DNA from: Prevotella sp.
Lineage (GTDB): Bacteria > Bacteroidota > Bacteroidia > Bacteroidales > Bacteroidaceae
DNA: 64,000 nucleotides
Reading direction: 5' to 3'
Assembly: GCA_022771625.1 (NCBI GenBank)
Contig: JALFCW010000003.1
Span: 23,872-87,871, forward strand
Below are positions 57,985-64,000 of the stretch, piece after piece; positions within the stretch are counted from its first letter, which is position 1, and each line of letters starts with the position of its first letter. Both the position numbers and the translations under genes were made by a program. The notes under the pieces were generated by a model. It was not told where the DNA came from and made no database searches. It saw nothing but the letters and a program-made list of their open reading frames with translations.

Positions 57985-59184
57985 ATGACAACGATTATGA
58001 AATTGAAGAATATATTTTCCGGTCTTGCCGCAACTCTCATGGCTTTATGTCTTGTCGGCTGCGACGAAGAAAAAGACCCTGTAATCATAGAAGGAGATCT
58101 GCCTATCAAGACTTCTTCCCTCTTTATGGTGGGCGATGCCACTCCCAACGGATGGGACATAGGCAATCCTACACCCCTGCAGGCCTCAGCCGACGATGCC
58201 TTGGTCTTCTCATGGGAAGGCTCGCTATATGCAGGTGAGATAAAACTCTGTCTGACTACCGGCAGTTGGGACGCTCCTTTTATCCGTCCAGAGAACAATG
58301 GTGCGGAAATTAACAAGTCCAATATAACGGCACAGAAGTTTATCATGCATGCCGGCGATCCCGACAACAAATGGCGAGTGACATACGCTGGCAAGTATCG
58401 TCTCACCTTCGACTTGCGCAACTGGACGATGTCAACAGAGTTCCTTGGAGAGAATGACGCTCCCGTAATCGAGCCTCTTGAGGCAGAAGCAGTATATATG
58501 CTCGGCGATGCCACTCCTAACGGTTGGGACAACAATAACCCGACAGAACTGGTGAAGAAGTCGAAGTACATCTTCGAGTATGAAGGCGAACTAAAGGCTG
58601 GCGAGATGAAGGCTTGCCTTGAGAAGGGCAGTTGGGATGTGCCATTCATTCGTCCTGCCTCTGCCGACTGCAAGATCAACAAGAATGGAGTGGAGAGCGG
58701 CGACTTTGTCTTCACCACAGGACCCGACAACAAGTGGCGCGTGGAAGAGGCTGGTGTATATCACCTTACCCTTGACCTTGAGCATTGGACTGTAAAGGCA
58801 GAGTTCATAAGTAAAATTGAGGTGAAACAAGACCCCATAGAGACCGAGACACTCTTTATGATAGGAGATGCGACACCAGGCGGTTGGGGAATGGATTCAG
58901 CCTCGCCGTTTACCCGTGATGCCAACGACAAGTATGTCTTCACTTGGGAGGGCGAACTTGTTCCGGGAGAGATGAAGGCTTGCCTTGTCAAGGATGGCAC
59001 ATATTCATGCCTGTTCCTTCGTCCGTCGGTGGCAAATACCGAGATTTCATCGGCTGGTGTAGCTGCACCCGACTTCGTGTTCTATGCAGGCGATCCAGAC
59101 AATAAATGGAAGGTCACCGAGGCTGGTACATACCGCATCACCTTCAATCTCAAGGACTACACAATAGCCGTAGAGAAAAAATAA
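57985..59184 (+). CDS. SusE/SusF-like surface glycan-binding lipoprotein with three tandem domains
   Basis: Three LFMVGDATPNGWD / VYMLGDATPNGWD / LFMIGDATPGGWG repeats each ending DNKWRVTYAGKYRLTF-like. Confidence 0.88.
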   Translation: MTTIMKLKNIFSGLAATLMALCLVGCDEEKDPVIIEGDLPIKTSSLFMVGDATPNGWDIGNPTPLQASADDALVFSWEGSLYAGEIKLCLTTGSWDAPFIRPENNGAEINKSNITAQKFIMHAGDPDNKWRVTYAGKYRLTFDLRNWTMSTEFLGENDAPVIEPLEAEAVYMLGDATPNGWDNNNPTELVKKSKYIFEYEGELKAGEMKACLEKGSWDVPFIRPASADCKINKNGVESGDFVFTTGPDNKWRVEEAGVYHLTLDLEHWTVKAEFISKIEVKQDPIETETLFMIGDATPGGWGMDSASPFTRDANDKYVFTWEGELVPGEMKACLVKDGTYSCLFLRPSVANTEISSAGVAAPDFVFYAGDPDNKWKVTEAGTYRITFNLKDYTIAVEKK

Positions 59185-59215
59185 TGTATCTGAAACTATA
59201 GAATAATAAACAGCA

Positions 59216-60631
59216 ATGAAAAATATGACATTAATGACAATAGCCCTTGCGGCTGCATCATTGTTTGCCTCATGCAAGGATGACGTGGAGATGAAATATC
59301 CTCCAAAGTATGAATTGCCCGACTTGCCGGTCATTGAAGGCATACACGAGAATGTGAAGGCTCCTCTATACTGGAGCGTATATGAATATTGCTACGACAA
59401 GGAGCGCCAGGGCGAAAGCACCATAGACATCACTCCCGACGAATGGGACAAAATCATCGACTTCGTGGCTTCGGAGCTAAAGCCCCATGGATATGACATG
59501 ATATGCACCGACGGATTTATCGCCATGCTTTCCACAGATGCTTCGGGATATATGACCCAGTATGGCTCCATTTCGTTGAAAGACCTCATTGCCAAGTGCA
59601 AGGCAAAGGGACTGAAACTCGGAGTATATGACAATCCGCTGTGGATACACGGACCGAGAGAGACAAAAATCGAGGGTACTGACTATACTTTCGCTGACCT
59701 ATATTATAATGGTAAGACTGCAGTGCAGAATCCCGGTTCTGAAGACAAGTGGTTTCATTGGGCTGTAGCTGAGAATCCAGGATGCAGGGAATATATCGAC
59801 GGTTTCTTCAAGCATTATAAGAATCTCGGGGTGGATTTCATCCGTATGGACTTCCTCTCGTGGTATGAGGACGGCAAAGACCGCGGCATAGGTGTCGTAG
59901 GACGTGGATATGGTCGTGAGAGTTATGCTCGTGCCTTAGCTTATATCGCTGAGTCGGCTAAGAAATACGGTATCTTTACCTCTCTTGTAATGCCACACAT
60001 GTATAACGACGCTGAACTTGAGGCTCGTTATGGCAATATGGTGCGCATCGTATGTGACACTGGTGGCGGTGGCTGGTGGCATTGCTCTGCACAGGACAAA
60101 GGTAAGTCGTATGCCAACTGGCCCAACTGCAACAATCAGTTTGACGGCTTTACTTACTGGTCGCATATCGCCGGACGTAACAAGGTTATTCTCGATGGTG
60201 ACTTCATCCGTCTGAACAAGTTTGACACCGAGGCAGAAAAGCAGACTGAAATATCCCTTCAGCTCATTGCAGGTGGACCAGTTGCCGCTGCCGACCAGTA
60301 TAGTACAATAGGCGATAATGCCAAGTACTACACCAACGACGAACTCCTTGCGCTGAATCGTGACGGCTTTGTAGGCAAACCGCTCAGCGACAAGCTCGGC
60401 GACAAGAAGAACGAGATATGGTATGGCCAGATGTCAAATGGAGACTATGTCCTCGCCCTCTTTAACCGCAGCGACAATACCTCTACCGTTTCGGTCAAAT
60501 TCTCTGAAATAGGCATAAGCGGCGAAATGAACGTACGCGACTTGTGGACGCATGCCGACGAGGGAAAGGCTTCTGCTGTCACTGCCAACATACCTGCGCA
60601 TGGATGCAAGGTGGTGAAGTTGACAAAATAA
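59216..60631 (+). CDS. Glycoside hydrolase, clan GH-D-like (GH27/GH36-type fold) lipoprotein
   Basis: Lipobox SLFASCKDD; CKAKGLKLGVYDNPLW, GVDFIRMDFLSWYEDG, VRIVCDTGGGGWWH, ISLQLIAGGPVAAADQYSTIG. Confidence 0.65.
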   Translation: MKNMTLMTIALAAASLFASCKDDVEMKYPPKYELPDLPVIEGIHENVKAPLYWSVYEYCYDKERQGESTIDITPDEWDKIIDFVASELKPHGYDMICTDGFIAMLSTDASGYMTQYGSISLKDLIAKCKAKGLKLGVYDNPLWIHGPRETKIEGTDYTFADLYYNGKTAVQNPGSEDKWFHWAVAENPGCREYIDGFFKHYKNLGVDFIRMDFLSWYEDGKDRGIGVVGRGYGRESYARALAYIAESAKKYGIFTSLVMPHMYNDAELEARYGNMVRIVCDTGGGGWWHCSAQDKGKSYANWPNCNNQFDGFTYWSHIAGRNKVILDGDFIRLNKFDTEAEKQTEISLQLIAGGPVAAADQYSTIGDNAKYYTNDELLALNRDGFVGKPLSDKLGDKKNEIWYGQMSNGDYVLALFNRSDNTSTVSVKFSEIGISGEMNVRDLWTHADEGKASAVTANIPAHGCKVVKLTK

Positions 60632-60659
60632 CCAATGTATAATATATTTGAATATATAA

Positions 60660-62804
<2,145 letters not shown>

Positions 62805-62811
62805 TAAAGTT

Positions 62812-63699
62812 ATGAAAAGAAATTGTCTTAGAAAAATGTTTTGCGCTATGGCTCTTGCAGCCACAGTGTTTACAGCGAATGCCGCCGACCGATTGCTTAT
62901 CGTCGGTGAGGCTGTATGGGGTGTTTGGTCTATCGATAACAGTATCGTGATGCTTAACAGTAGCGACAATAATGATGTGTTTAAGGCCACTGTTAACCTA
63001 AGCACGAATGGAACGTTCAAGTTTCTTACTACTACTGATTGGGGAAACCTCGAATATCGTGCCGGTGACAATGACGTTACTCTAACTGAAGGTGTAGCCT
63101 CTGCTCTTGTTTCAACAGAAGAGAACTCTAACGACAAGCAGTTTAGGGTGAGCGAAACAGCCAACTATGACATTGTTTGCGACCTCGTTTCCAAGACTAT
63201 TGTTGTAAAAAAGGCAGCCTATCAGTCAACCCCTCTGAAACATACCGCACTTTGGTTGGTAGGTTCTGCCACTCCCGGAGGATGGAACATAGCTGATGGC
63301 ACCATGCTTTCTCCTGAGGCAGAAAACCCAACAGTGTTCAAGACTACCGTAGATTTTGTTGAGGGAGAGGTGAAGGTTGCTGTAAACAAATATACTGGAT
63401 GGGGACAGACATTCTATCTTCGTGACACTACAGATGACACAAAAATGGTGTTTGGAGGTGATGACAACAAGTGGTATATCACCAAGGCAGGAAAGTATGA
63501 TGTTACAGTGGATGTAGTCAACATGACGATATCAATCACAGAAACAAGCTCTACCGGTATCCTTTCAGCTGAGTGTGCTTCCGGTGTTTCAACAGCATTG
63601 TATGACCTTGGCGGAAACCGTCTTTCTTCCCGTACTCTTCGCCCCGGTTGTTATATACAAAAGAAAGGTTCATATACACGAAAAGTTATGGTAAAGTAA
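62812..63699 (+). CDS. SusE/F-like secreted glycan-binding protein with T9SS-like C-terminal tail
   Basis: LWLVGSATPGGWNIADGTML; C-term ALYDLGGNRLSSRTLRPGCYIQKKGSYTRKVMVK. Confidence 0.75.
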   Translation: MKRNCLRKMFCAMALAATVFTANAADRLLIVGEAVWGVWSIDNSIVMLNSSDNNDVFKATVNLSTNGTFKFLTTTDWGNLEYRAGDNDVTLTEGVASALVSTEENSNDKQFRVSETANYDIVCDLVSKTIVVKKAAYQSTPLKHTALWLVGSATPGGWNIADGTMLSPEAENPTVFKTTVDFVEGEVKVAVNKYTGWGQTFYLRDTTDDTKMVFGGDDNKWYITKAGKYDVTVDVVNMTISITETSSTGILSAECASGVSTALYDLGGNRLSSRTLRPGCYIQKKGSYTRKVMVK

Positions 63700-63723
63700 G
63701 TAATTGGAGCAACAATAATATTA

Positions 63724-63767
63724 CAATTTGGTGGAGTAAGCACTTGCTTATTCCGCCAAATTATTTC
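63724..63767. terminator. PUL terminator
   Basis: aatttggtggagtaagcacttgcttattccgccaaattattt long stem with wobble pairs. Confidence 0.8.
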
Positions 63768-64000
63768 TTTATGTATCCAAAATAGCAAAAATTGTGCATT
63801 TCCTGTCAAATTTGTTACATTGTATCATATTTACAAGGGAATGCACGATTTTTTAATGTTTCCTAAAATCCGCAAGCAATCTCAATGGCAATCTCAATTG
63901 CAGTAAAGAGCTTGAACACTATGCATCATGATAGTATGAGCGTGAATTTTGTCCGATTTGTGCATACCTTCCCCTTACCCCACAATGCGACTTGAGGCAA

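Overview
This 64 kb chromosomal window looks like Bacteroidales (Prevotella/Segatella-like): TAnnTTTG -7 boxes, SusC/SusD pairs and FimB/Mfa2-type fimbrial genes. In order it contains: (1) a core segment with a split LysO exporter, a DUF3667 protein, an acyl-CoA dehydrogenase/EtfAB operon, dnaG, a cardiolipin synthase, a PPTase, a RecD-like helicase and rsmD. (2) A six-gene type V (FimA/Mfa-like) pilus operon at about 13.4-32.7 kb, ending in a 4183-aa multi-module parallel beta-helix adhesin. Its major pilin body and one complete adhesin module have clearly different base composition from their neighbours. (3) tRNA-Gln and a second core segment (ksgA, PPIase, MaoC, pepD, corA, DUF349, PBP4). 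(4) An accessory/defence island at about 41.9-52.4 kb: a non-coding repeat-rich junction, XRE plus a deleted AlbA/RecG-like ATPase, an AccI-like restriction-modification pair, a second endonuclease-like gene with its own C-protein-like regulator, an orphan HNH-SAVED (Cap5-like) protein, and an intact IS4-family element. (5) A SusCD polysaccharide utilisation locus with GH-D-clan-like and GH97 enzymes, whose two flanking regulators are both truncated remnants. The most unusual signals are the pilus operon with its mosaic giant adhesin, several dispersed short-period repeat families (one has two copies sharing both inverted arms and a conserved core), the orphan SAVED effector, and the lone endonuclease with a C-protein. 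All functional names come from reading translated sequence by eye; no database search was run.
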